DNA from: Pascua guehoae
Lineage: Eukaryota; Basidiomycota; Tremellomycetes; Trichosporonales; Trichosporonaceae
Reading direction: 5' to 3'
NCBI GenBank assembly: GCA_001600415.1
Contig: BCJX01000003.1
Coordinates: forward strand, 1,862,059 to 1,926,058
Length of the DNA: 64,000 nucleotides
Made by a program: the position numbers and the translations under genes
The notes under the pieces: model-generated
Seen by the model: the letters and a program-made list of their open reading frames with translations, nothing else
What the model was told of the DNA's origin: nothing
The model's database searches: none
Shown here: positions 54,980 to 64,000 of the stretch, in pieces
Position numbering within the stretch: position 1 is the first letter of the stretch
Layout of the letters: every line of letters begins with the position of its first letter

Positions 54980-57210
54980 TTACTGCTGAGTACTCCGACG
55001 TCGTTTCTTCCACTGCTGCGTTTGTCAGCTCTGTTCTTTCACCACAGACTTACCGCGTGGTCCAGAGTGGTAAAATCGGTAACGTTTTCGGCAATTTCCG
55101 TCAGCTGCGTAAGGTTAGGGCGGCGCACTCCACTCGCTCGTTGTTGGGGTCACACATGATCACACACGTAGTCACCGAGCTTTTCCAGTTCACGGTCACG
55201 CAGTCCTGACTCTGTTCCTGCGCCCTTGAACGCACGAATCTACATTACCAGTTAGCAGAAGGTTCAGCTATGATGACTCCGACAAACCTTCAATCCCTCT
55301 CCTGGGTTGAGGGCAAAGTTGCGTGCGAGGTCATCGATGTGCACGGTCTGCAGGGTTGTGAGCTTGGCAAACCAGGTGAAAACCTACGTTGTTTGCGGAC
55401 CACTGCGCGAACTTGGCCCAAAAGTACGCCAGTGGTTTGACTCTTGAGGGTCAGTTCAAGATTGGGTTGGGATGCTGAGCTGCGCCCCCACGTACTCGTG
55501 TTTTACCATTTGGCCACCGCGCTGTGAGAAGATCTACAGTCAGCCAGGGTATTTCTGGTCTACGGCGCCCAAGAGTCTTGGCTCGGAGGGGTAATGTGAG
55601 TTTGGCTGGAGAGGGGTGTTGTAATCTAGGCACGGAGGCGTGACATGTAGGGAATCTGGGGGAGTCACGGGCCAGCTTCTCACAGGGAACATGGTTGTGC
55701 GGTCTGCGACGAAAGAGATCTGGGATTAGCCGTGAAACGTTCCGTCCCAGCGCACCTTGTATGGCGCCTCGGCATCAAGGACACCAAGCTCAACAAGCTT
55801 GCTCTCCAGCCACATCCAGTGAGTCTGACTCCACACGACAATGTCGTAAAATGGATACACGCTTATCTGTCAGCAACCATCAGCCGCTTGCGGCAGCCCA
55901 TTCCGACATCGGGGAGCTGCGGTGCATGCGCTCTGGACTCACCGCTCAAGGAAGGCGTGGAGGCCCGGACGGGCGCATTCAAGCGGTGGCAATGCCCCGT
56001 CGAGGAGAGGGCGGGTATCCGCAATCGCTTGACATGAGCACGTTTCCTGTCAAGCAAAGGACATACTGTAGTCCAAGTCTAGGACGAGGAGGCGTGTGCC
56101 TGGACGCGGTTCGTTCATTATCTAGCATCAGAAACTGGTTCAGTGCCCAACTGTATCGTACCGTAATAGGCCGATTCTGAATAATCTGCTGTACCTTGCG
56201 CAGATTACGCGGGTCTTGTGCGGGGGGGATAAGTGCGCTTTGCCAGCCCATTCCTCGACGAGCGCTCGGATAAGCAATGTCAAAGTCATCGGGAGGCGGC
56301 GGGCCTTCGCGTTCCTTGAAGCGAAGATGCTCTGGCGTCCCAACCAGAGTAAACCGAGCGGGATTCTTGATACCAAGAACGCCGAGACGCGTGCTGTCCG
56401 AATCGGCGGCCAGCTTCCCGCGCGTCAGGCCAAGGATCTTTTGCGCGGCTGATGGCACGGCCGTAAGCGATTCGATCTGGGAACGGAGGTCGAATACGCT
56501 GTGGATGTGTGAGTAATATCGAATAGTACACTTCTGAATGACCGCTCTGCGTGGGGCTGGGAACATGGCACAATACACTGAACATGACGTGGGACAAGCG
56601 TGGAGGTGGAGGATGAAGACTCCGAGGTTGGCACCCGTGGCCATTACAGACTGCACAGTTGCGCACAACACTGTAAACGTCCCACTCTACGGTCCCAATG
56701 GCTAGTAATCGTACTCGTATCCGGTTGGATCATTGGATCCACGTTATCACCGCCATGATGATGCGCCACACACGAGAGTGAAACAACGCACAGATCACTC
56801 GAGCTCATGCTCATCTCGTAGGTGTTGCCAGACCACTTGAAGGTCATCTTGAACTCCTCTTCAGCAGGAGGCGGACTTGCACCAGCGTCAGATACGGGCG
56901 TCTGGTCGGCATCGGGTGGACTGGCGTCGACGTCCTGTGGTGTCGCGTTCTGTGCCGGTGAGGCCGGAGGGGGGGAGTTGTTGAGTAGCGGTATGGACAC
57001 GCCTTCCACCTCTGTTGCAGGATTGGACGAGTCCATAGATGTAGACGCTGCGGCAGGAGGAGGCACGGCGGTAGGAGAAGAGGCCAAGTCGTGCGGTGAG
57101 CGGGGGGAGCACGGTGGTGATGGGCATGAGGAGGATGAAGCGGGCTCGCTTGGCGGTACCGTCTGTGCCGGGGACGGGTCCCTTGGCGGTGTAGAGTTAC
57201 CGACCGACAT
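54980..57210 (-). CDS. UBLCP1: Ubiquitin-like domain-containing CTD phosphatase (UBLCP1), nuclear proteasome phosphatase
   Basis: HAD-superfamily (FCP/SCP-type) phosphatase that binds nuclear proteasomes through its ubiquitin-like domain and dephosphorylates them. Twelve minus-strand exons: 57210-56792, 56498-56195, 56121-56067, 56027-55943, 55861-55756, 55719-55684, 55533-55496, 55442-55388, 55347-55288, 55239-55168, 55104-55054, 55015-54980; 438 residues. Seen: about 120 residues of Ser/Pro/Ala-rich N-terminal extension not found in human UBLCP1; UBL KMTFKWSGNTYEM...ILGLTRGK...KNPARFTLVGT; catalytic DxDxT as LVLDLDYT (Asp 256/258, Thr split across an intron); YDIVVWSQTHWMW; VKPLAYFWAKF; the HIDDLARNF acidic motif; C-terminal DRELEKLGDYLTEIAENVTDF and a basic end. 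The 39-nt intron 56028-56066 interrupts the catalytic motif. Catalytic residues are compl. Confidence 0.92.
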
Positions 57211-57783
57211 TTGGCCCAAACTAGGAGAGTCGATGAGAGTTGTGAGGTGGTAAGAGTGTGTCGCAAAGAGAGTAGAAGGGTGGGGAGGTGATAGAACAAC
57301 AATTGGACAGCCATCGGGGGCGACGCGTTGAGGGATGACGCGACTGGCGGTGGCAAGGATAGGTGGGCTTTGCCACCCGGTCACGTGGTTATCGAACACG
57401 GAATTATTACTGTAATTCAAACAAGAGTTCATGCTGATTGTGAGGAAAAGGGGCATCGGTTCGACTCCTCTACGATGCATACTTTTGCTCATTTCCTCCC
57501 AACAATAACTGCGAGTATGAATCTGACTGTTCTATCCCCTCGCACTCTTACCGAGTAGAATAGAAATTGCCCGCCAGTGTCTTTGGAATGGCAAGAGTAG
57601 CAGAGAATGAGAGTGAACAAGCCACCAGCACCCTCATGCCGACCACAGGATTAGGGATGATTTGGTATATTCATGATACTGGTACAAAACTATCCTTGAA
57701 TGCCCTAGCGAAGGATTACTTTAAAATGATGGTGGGGATGAGATATGCGTAGGACCTTTTCGCTTGACTGCCGGTCAAGACGT
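57211..57783. other. Short intergenic region between UBLCP1 and amino-acid transporter
   Basis: Contains the UBLCP1 promoter and the 3' region of the transporter gene, both on the minus strand. Around 57400-57470 and 57560-57740 it is more AT-rich than the coding flanks. A GCATCG/CGATGC hairpin at about 57454-57480 is probably chance. Confidence 0.5.
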
Positions 57784-59447
57784 TTACTGGAGCTCGCCCG
57801 AGTTGTTGGCGCACGACCATGGGCCGTTGTCGGTGGTGGTGTTGATGAGGTCGACGATGGCTCCGTAAGTGCCAGCAATGCAGAGGAAAAGACCAATGAC
57901 AAGAAGGGTAATGTTGAGGGCGTAGGTAAGCGTGCGACGCTTGCGCTCGCCGGCGGTGTTGTAGCGCCAGTTGTCGTGCCACCACATGAAGGTGTAAGGA
58001 ATGATGCAGACCCATGGGCAAATGAGGGCACCAATGAAGGAAATGAGCGAACCGAAGATGGGGATGGCGGATGCGATAATGTAGCCGACAATGACGCAGG
58101 CAGCGACCGAGCCGAGCCAGAACATCCAGTGGGTCGGCGAGTTGGAGCTCAGGTGGGGCGAACCGGCGAGGAGACGAACAAAGATTGTCTTGCCACAGAG
58201 GTGGCTAAAGATAGTGAGCGAGGCGAGAAGACCGGGAAGAGCAATGCCGTAGCAGACGCGCTTCATGACGACACCGGCACTGCCGAGGGCGGGCGAGGTG
58301 ATGTGGGTGCCACAGTAGTAGTAGACAACCGAGCCGATAATGAGGTAGACCATCGTGAGGAACGAGACCGATGCCACCATCGAGCGGGCGTACGTCCGCT
58401 GGTCACGCATCTCCGAGACAATGCCAAAGTACATCGGGGTCGCACCGTACGAGAAGACTGATTTTGTATCAGCATCGGCCACAATGGTGGGGTCATTGTC
58501 ACTCACCAATTCCGTTCACCATAGAGATGGCAGAGGCGAAGGTCGGGTTGGTTGTGATGAAGAAACCCTTGTCATATGCCTCTCCATCCGCGATGCCAAC
58601 AGGGTGGCCCTGCTTGGAAACGGCGGCGGTCAGGGTGATAATGGCGGCCATGATCGAGGCGATACCGGCCCATCCAATCCACGAGATCTTGCCAAGGGTA
58701 CGGATCGAGCCGAGGAGGAAGCCGACGACGGCGGCAACAGCGACGAACACAGCAGTACACGTGCCGTGGTTGGTGATAGCGTTCAGAGCGGTCGAGACAC
58801 CAACGAGCGCCGAGCCGATAATGAAGACCATGAAGAGCACAAAGATGAAGTAGAAGGTCTCCTTGCCAGCGCGGCCGAAAACGACGCCGCCGGCATCGGC
58901 GAGGCCGTACACCTCGGGGTGGTTGCGCTTGAAGCTGCCAATAACGACACCGCAGTCTGAATGTCAGCGCAAGTTGAAAGAACTTGGCACGCAAATGCGT
59001 GCACAGAGTCGAGTGCACGGTCAGAGCGCCACCAGCCCACGTGGGGCTAGCACGCACGACCGACTCGAGAGTCGTGGCACACGGTGACAGGACGGTGGCT
59101 TACGCACAGGCAATGATAGACTGGATGATGAGAATGCAGATGATACCGGGCACCAGGCCGAGAACACTGAAAACGGAGGGAAGAGCAAGAACACCAAGAC
59201 CCAGGTTGGCCTTGGTCATGAGGACGAAACCGCCAAAGGCGCCGACCTAGTTGTCGTCAGCGATACTGCCCGCTTTGTTATCCCGCCACTTGCAAAGACT
59301 CACGCCACGGTAGTTGGGGCCGGACTCGAGGTTACCAAAGACGGCATCCTCGCTCGGCTGGCCATCGGCAGGGGCGACATCAATGTCGTACTGGCCTGGC
59401 CTCTTCTCGGGGTCGGCGGTGCTCGTGGACTGTTCCTTGCTGAACAT
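57784..59447 (-). CDS. Amino-acid transporter, AAAP family (Neurospora MTR / AVT-like)
   Basis: Proton-coupled neutral/aromatic amino-acid permease by family, on plasma or vacuolar membrane. Minus-strand exons 59447-59304, 59246-59108, 58956-58507 and 58457-57784; 468 residues. Seen: acidic cytosolic N-terminus of about 45 residues (MFSKEQSTSTADPEKRPG), then VGAFGGFVLMTKANLGLGVLALP, the characteristic first helix of AAAP carriers with its small-residue substrate motif, and about ten further hydrophobic segments; the C-terminus ends shortly after a last helix with SCANNSGELQ. The exon 2 donor was set at 59107 because only this gives IIAYCGVVIG in frame. Substrate specificity cannot be told from sequence. 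Confidence 0.9.
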
Positions 59448-62400
59448 GTTGACAAATATCTTGCGTCTAGCGCGTGGACGTGATCGCGGGGAGCGTCGTG
59501 GGGGTCGGTGGGGCCGAAGAGAGAGTGTGCGGGGTTGTGTGGAGACGGAGACGGAGACGGAAGACGGGAGGTTGAGATGAGTGTGGAGAGAGAATGTGTT
59601 CTTGCTCCGGAAAGGTTGATGAGGGGGGATCAAGGTCCGGACCGACTCTATATCGTTTATAACGTTCGAGATTGTCCGTTTGCCCGTAGACTAGACCTGT
59701 CGACTCGTCCGCGACTGAGAATGTGGCGTATGTACCGCGTGGAGAGGAAAGAGGGTGTATGGGTTGAGGGATCGGGTGGCAGGAGTGTCCACCACTAGAA
59801 TGCGAAGGTTGAGAGGAGATGAGAGGTACTAGTTGGGGTTCGCAGGATGGGTTATAAAATTATTGGCCCTCGCCAGCCACAAGGTTCCCTTGCCCTTGCG
59901 GGGCCATCGTCGTGAACTCGTTTGCAACTTTTCACCCTATGTTTCTCGGCTCGGGTCATCTGTCATTGACGTCGCAGGTCGGATAGGCTGCAGTACGCCG
60001 CTCTCCTGCCCACTTGTCTCACAGTTGAAAAGCTGGGACAGGGCGATGGAATACTCGCCTAAGGATGTGATTGGGGAATTTCTGGCGGGATACGTCAAAC
60101 CCGGCCGCCGCTCTGGCCGGACACGTGCCCGATTGGCATAAGATATCAGGATCTTGCAAAGGATGCTCGCCCCCTGATGGCTTGCGTAGGCTGCACCAGG
60201 ATCCTGAGTCAGCCAGAGCCAGAGAGGTTTACACCATGGGTCGTATGACTTTAGTGCTTTAGCTTCTGCTACTCTAATCTGCTGGTTTTGTGCTGGCTGG
60301 CTGCAGATTGTCACTGTACTCGGCGTGCTGTCAACAGTCAGCCTTTCGAGGTTGTGGAGCAATATTTTTTCTTCTCGCAATCCAACCTCGCGCAGATGTG
60401 TAGCGCCAACCTCGGCAAGCAAGACCTCGGTGTCTCAAGAGCAACCCTGCTCCCTTTTCGGGTGGCTTGGCCTCTTGGCGATGCACTGATGGCCAAAGGA
60501 CCCACATGGGGCACAATTTTTGGTTATTGTCCCTGGTCCCTGAAATGAGATGGGAAATCAGGTACGGTTTGTGACGCCGCGCCGCCGGCAGTAGCCGCAC
60601 CTGGCACGCGATGGAAGTAGCCCAGCTTGCCGGAAAACCGAGCCCCGGCCCATCGCGCGCGGGAGCGGTAAACTTCGGTCCCATTCCTTGCCAGTCAATT
60701 TTTGCTGAGCATTATTGGCGATGTTGGAGAGCATGGCTGAGTGCTTACCCCATCCCTTCGAAAGCATGGTTGCAGGGCAGTACACATGAGCGGGTCTCAC
60801 CATCAGTACAACCAAGATGGGGATGAGTAACGAGTAACCGCGCCGGTGTTCACCGTGCCGTTAGCCGACGAGTGGCGTCGAGGGCGTGACGGATGAGCCC
60901 AGACAGGCAAAGACTTCGACCGAGACTTTGCACCGAGGCTCGACCGTAGCCGTTAATCGTTGATCCGCGGCCAGGGCCACTCGGTAGCATCCAGGAGTAA
61001 GCCGATGGGGAACGCGGTGACCATCTCGTTAAGACCAGGACCAATGGTGCAAGGTTGGTGAGATGTGGCGGACCAATGGTGTGGCGTTGGTGGAGATGTA
61101 TCCACAGATACGCAAGGAATTCGTCGGTCGTGGTTCGGGAGTTGCCCACGCATGGACTTGGATGCTGTTCGCTCGCGTTTCATCTTCTGCTTGGCTGTGC
61201 TCATTCGAGTGGAGGTTGGGAGGAGCGGGGAGATGCGAGACAGGGGGACAGTTCAGGAGTAGCACAACAATAGAGCCGGTCACACCGGCGAGTTGCGATA
61301 CAGGATGGGCTCTGCCCCTTTGCAAGCGAGAAGCGGAGACCAAGGGGTAGTCTGCCCACTCTGCCCAGTCGGTGCGGGGCCGCCGCCGCGGCCCCGGGGG
61401 TCGCCGGTGTTGGGCGGAGATGGGGACCCGCTTTGACCTGTCCGACATCGGAGATGCAGACAACGGGATGTCGGCGGCAGGCTCCGTCCGCTAGGATTGG
61501 CAAGGCAACTCGCTCTCCTCGCCAGTGACAAAACAGGCGACGGAGACCTTTGAATGTGAAGCGCACCACATAGGGGAAGTTAGGGTAATTGGGTCGCAAG
61601 GAGACATGTATTGCACCGTTGAGTGTTAGCAAGGGGCTCGATAGGCGCTGCGGAGGTGGTCGTCGGGCGGAACTAGGACTGTCGTCGATGTGCTGCTCTG
61701 CGAACAGCCCCTTCAAAAGCGTGCAAGTGTATCGCTCCTGGCGACAGACATGCTGTTGCGTTAGTCTTTGAAGAACTCACAGAACACTGCAGATGCGGAC
61801 CATTTGTCCCCAGACATGGTGCGGAGGTACTGACCATGATTAACCTCTGATGAGACCATTCACTACAGCGACGAGTGGGGGAGGGAACCGCGGACCTGGT
61901 CGTCAAGGTGAACCGAGTGGTGCGAGCGGTCCTTTTCGGTCAACATCGACTACAGGCATGCAAAAAAGAAGAGTGGGTTTGCTGTTAAAAGAGGTCCACC
62001 TCATGCAGGCAGTATGTATATGCCCACCAGAGGTTCGCTATCTGCATACATTCGCGTGCTGTAGTGTACACGGTCGTGGTGCTGAGCTTGGCAAACGGGT
62101 TCCACGGGACGGACAAGATAAGCGGGCCGGTGTGCACGGCTCTAATTGGCTCTGACAAGGGTCCCACAGCCTCGATCAGTGGCATTCCTGTCATTACGAG
62201 CTGCCCACGAGCCTCTGGCAGATGGAAGCAAAGTGCATGTCAGCCGTAAGCAAATGGGAGCGCGGTCACAGGCGAGTGTTTACCACTGGTCTTACATTGC
62301 GTGTGTTTAATGACTGCTCGATTGCGACGTTGGGTGCCCCATGGGAGCGTGCCGAGCCACAGGTTCTGCCGAGAGGGGGGGGGGGGCGTTGCTGCCAGTG

Positions 62401-62508
62401 CTCGAGCTGCCCACCTTTACACCTCATCCTAGAATCCCAACCTGCGTCGTCCCCTTGTTGATTGCTCAAGTGTGCTTCCCCATATCTCTGTCTACGTCTC
62501 TCTTATGG
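59448..62508. other. Gene-poor stretch (3 kb) upstream of the amino-acid transporter
   Basis: No recognised family. The best-looking frame is on the minus strand, 61716-61201, possibly preceded by a small exon ending near 61776 (MVSTSAPCLG...), but neither has a known domain and codon bias is weak. There is a perfect 8-bp inverted repeat with a 4-nt loop at 61376-61395 and a 12-G run at 62375-62386. Confidence 0.5.
59656..59661 (-). promoter_or_regulatory. TATA box of amino-acid transporter gene
   Basis: TATAAA read on the minus strand, about 209 nt before the start codon at 59447. The region between is purine-poor in the sense direction, as expected for a leader. Confidence 0.5.
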
Positions 62509-63424
62509 CTACAGAGACGGCAAGTCGCCGATAATTGGCTCCAGAAGCTTTGGCAATAGGGCAGCGGCATCACCTGCAAAGGCAAAGTCACCTGGTTGGC
62601 ATCCATCGCCGTCGGCGTCGAGGTTGACCGTAACGACACGAGTGCCTGCAGTTCGTGCGAGTTCGGCGTATGCAGCCGCGGGGTAGACGACCGAACTAGT
62701 GCCGATGACGAGAACGATGTCGACCGGCTCCGAGTCAATCCACTCATTGACTTCTGACAGCATGTGGTGGTCGAGCTGCTCCCCGAACCACACGACACCG
62801 GGGCGCTGCAGCCCGGTCTTGCACTGCGGGCAGTGGGGGAGTGCTGCCTCTGGGATGGATTCGAGCTTGTGGGCTGGGTCGAGCAGCGGGAGACCCTGTC
62901 CTGGCGTGGCGTCCACGGCGGCTGGCGCCAGCGCTGGGCACAGAGGGTCATCTTGGTTGTTTCGGTCGATCCAGTCACACCTTGCGTTCGAACACTTGAG
63001 GTCGAATAGCGAGCCATGGAGGTGTCGCAATTGCCCAACTGGGTGTCCCGCTCGCTCGTGCAGGTCTGTGCAGGCAGTTCAGCTTTGGCCGCTTTGCGAG
63101 TTATCACATACTGTCGACATTTTGAGTCAGGCAGAGGAATCCCGGTTGCCTGGCTGCAAGCGCAGCAAGTGCTCGATGGCCGTCATTGGACTTTACTCCC
63201 AGGGCCATGTGTCTGCGGTAGCCGTAGAATAGCCAGACCAGTCCTGGGTCGCGAGCGAAGGCATGAGGCGTTGCCAACGCCGTTGCCTCATAGTTGCGCC
63301 AGAGACCACCCGCACCGCGGAATGTGGGAAGTCCCGAGGATGCAGAGAGGCCTGCGCCACAGACGGCGAGGATGCGCTTTGCTCGTCGTAGGACCGTGTG
63401 GAAGGCGGCGATATCTGCGGACAT
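62509..63424 (-). CDS. Class III sirtuin, NAD-dependent protein deacylase (SIRT5-like)
   Basis: NAD-dependent removal of acyl groups, with SIRT5 relatives preferring succinyl, malonyl or glutaryl lysine. Minus-strand exons 63424-63112 and 63065-62509; 289 residues. Seen: GAGLSASSGLPTFRG (NAD binding), FYGYRRH containing the Tyr and Arg that in SIRT5 bind acidic acyl groups, TQNVDNLHERAG, catalytic His in RHLHGSLF, zinc Cys pairs CSNARC and CPQC, and VWFGEQLD, VIGTSSVVYPAA, VNLDADGD of the Rossmann fold. The TQNVDN junction fixes the 46-nt intron. A longer form starting at an in-frame Met at 63523 would add 33 residues and could be a targeting sequence; I prefer 63424 because the family usually begins close to the first helix. 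Confidence 0.92.
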
Positions 63425-63700
63425 GGGCGAGAGGTGATGAGTAGTGATGGGTAGGGCCGAAGCACATCGAGGGGCAAGTGAATGGTTCGCCCAACCATCA
63501 CGTGACGTCATTGCTGGGGCCAAGCGCTACCCTCAGAGTCCACTCGTCAACACCAACTCGGCTGACGACCTTTGGCCTGATACAATTAACATGCCCTGTG
63601 TCTAATACTTGAAATACATGGATGCGTGGGACGATTGTGGATGATGCTACGCATTATGGCTCTCTCCTCTCTTCCCGCAGTCACCAGTGCCTCCCAAGAC

Positions 63701-64000
63701 CTAGATGTCACCAACAAGGGTGCGACAGATGGGGGACTTTGCTCTAAGCCTTGCTCCGTACTTGATCAACATGAACGGGGCTATTGCGAGCGCAAATCCG
63801 AGTCCGGAAAGGAGTGACGACGCCTCCGGGTAACCCATTGCAGTGTACATCTGCTTGGCGAATAGTGGGAAGACTCCCGACCATGCGTTGCGCACGAGGC
63901 TGTGAGCAGCTTGTGCAGATGACGAATATTGCTCATACGCATCGGCACAATAGTTGCTGGGGTCAGCTAACACATGAGATGGGTTACTCACAAGACACCA
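63701..64000 (-). CDS. MFS transporter, DHA1 family, C-terminal exons (cut by window edge)
   Basis: Last exon 63956-63701 and the end of the previous exon (64000-63992), separated by a 35-nt GT-AG intron (63957-63991). The joined frame reads FNYCADAYEQYSSSAQAAHSLVRNAWSG in order, then PLFAKQMYTAMGYPEASSLL, a final hydrophobic helix and a basic tail; this is the end of fungal DHA1 polyamine/drug exporters (helices 11 and 12, with the conserved YxxDxYxxxxxSAxA pattern). Stop TAG at 63701-63703. The rest lies beyond the right edge. Substrate unknown. Confidence 0.85.
   Translation of the reverse strand, partial: WCLVSNPSHVLADPSNYCADAYEQYSSSAQAAHSLVRNAWSGVFPLFAKQMYTAMGYPEASSLLSGLGFALAIAPFMLIKYGARLRAKSPICRTLVGDI

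Noticed and set aside
55168..55239. Apparent frameshift in UBLCP1 exon 10 between IRAFK and GAGTESGL
   Set aside because: Re-reading the bases shows three G (TTCAAGGGCGCA), so the exon is continuous and in frame.
57454..57480. GGTTCGACTCC motif resembling a tRNA T-arm
   Set aside because: The sequence forms only a GCATCG/CGATGC hairpin; there is no D-arm, anticodon arm or acceptor stem upstream.

Overview
The window looks like a GC-rich chromosome segment of a basidiomycete yeast. The reasons are many short GT-AG introns (35-100 nt is typical), CTAAC/CTGAC branch-point-like motifs just before acceptors, a strong preference for C or G at third codon positions, and the gene set itself. I think Tremellomycetes, possibly Trichosporonales, is the best guess; that is inference from gene style, not from a marker gene. 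Two runs of N (28571-28635 and 44585-44749) show it is an assembly scaffold.

Layout, left to right: a P4-ATPase lipid flippase cut by the left edge (+); an intron-containing tRNA-Ile; a DHA2-type multidrug MFS transporter with 11 exons (+); a secreted AA14-like lytic polysaccharide monooxygenase (+); two near-identical tRNA-Leu(AAG) genes; a MESH1-type HD-domain pyrophosphohydrolase whose N-terminal part seems to be encoded by a minisatellite (-); splicing factor ISY1 (+); polyphosphate polymerase VTC4 (+); mitochondrial asparaginyl-tRNA synthetase (-) divergent from a STEEP1/CXorf56-like gene (+); a 14-exon ARMT1/DUF89 damage-control phosphatase (-); a single-pass membrane protein with a Pro-rich tail (+); a raffinose-synthase/GH36-like glycosidase carrying minisatellites in both an intron and an exon (+); a small membrane protein directly followed by a 14-bp satellite (+); a TMEM198-like membrane protein with a repetitive Ser-rich tail (-); a pathogen-related/SnoaL-like protein (-); the CTD-phosphatase UBLCP1 (-); an amino-acid transporter of the AAAP family (-); a SIRT5-like class III sirtuin (-); and the last exons of a DHA1 MFS transporter cut by the right edge (-).

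The genes are mostly unrelated housekeeping and transport functions and do not form one pathway. Exon junctions were worked out by hand from splice motifs, reading-frame continuity and remembered family motifs. For every complete gene except MESH1 the joined exons give an uninterrupted frame whose length divides by three. Coding sequence is interspersed with long stretches (1-3 kb) where I recognise nothing; these hold tandem repeats and an unusual number of poly(C)/poly(G) tracts. I found no transposon, CRISPR array, rRNA gene or virus-derived sequence. I did not find a convincing, wholly new multi-gene system; the most interesting points are single-locus oddities listed in the findings.
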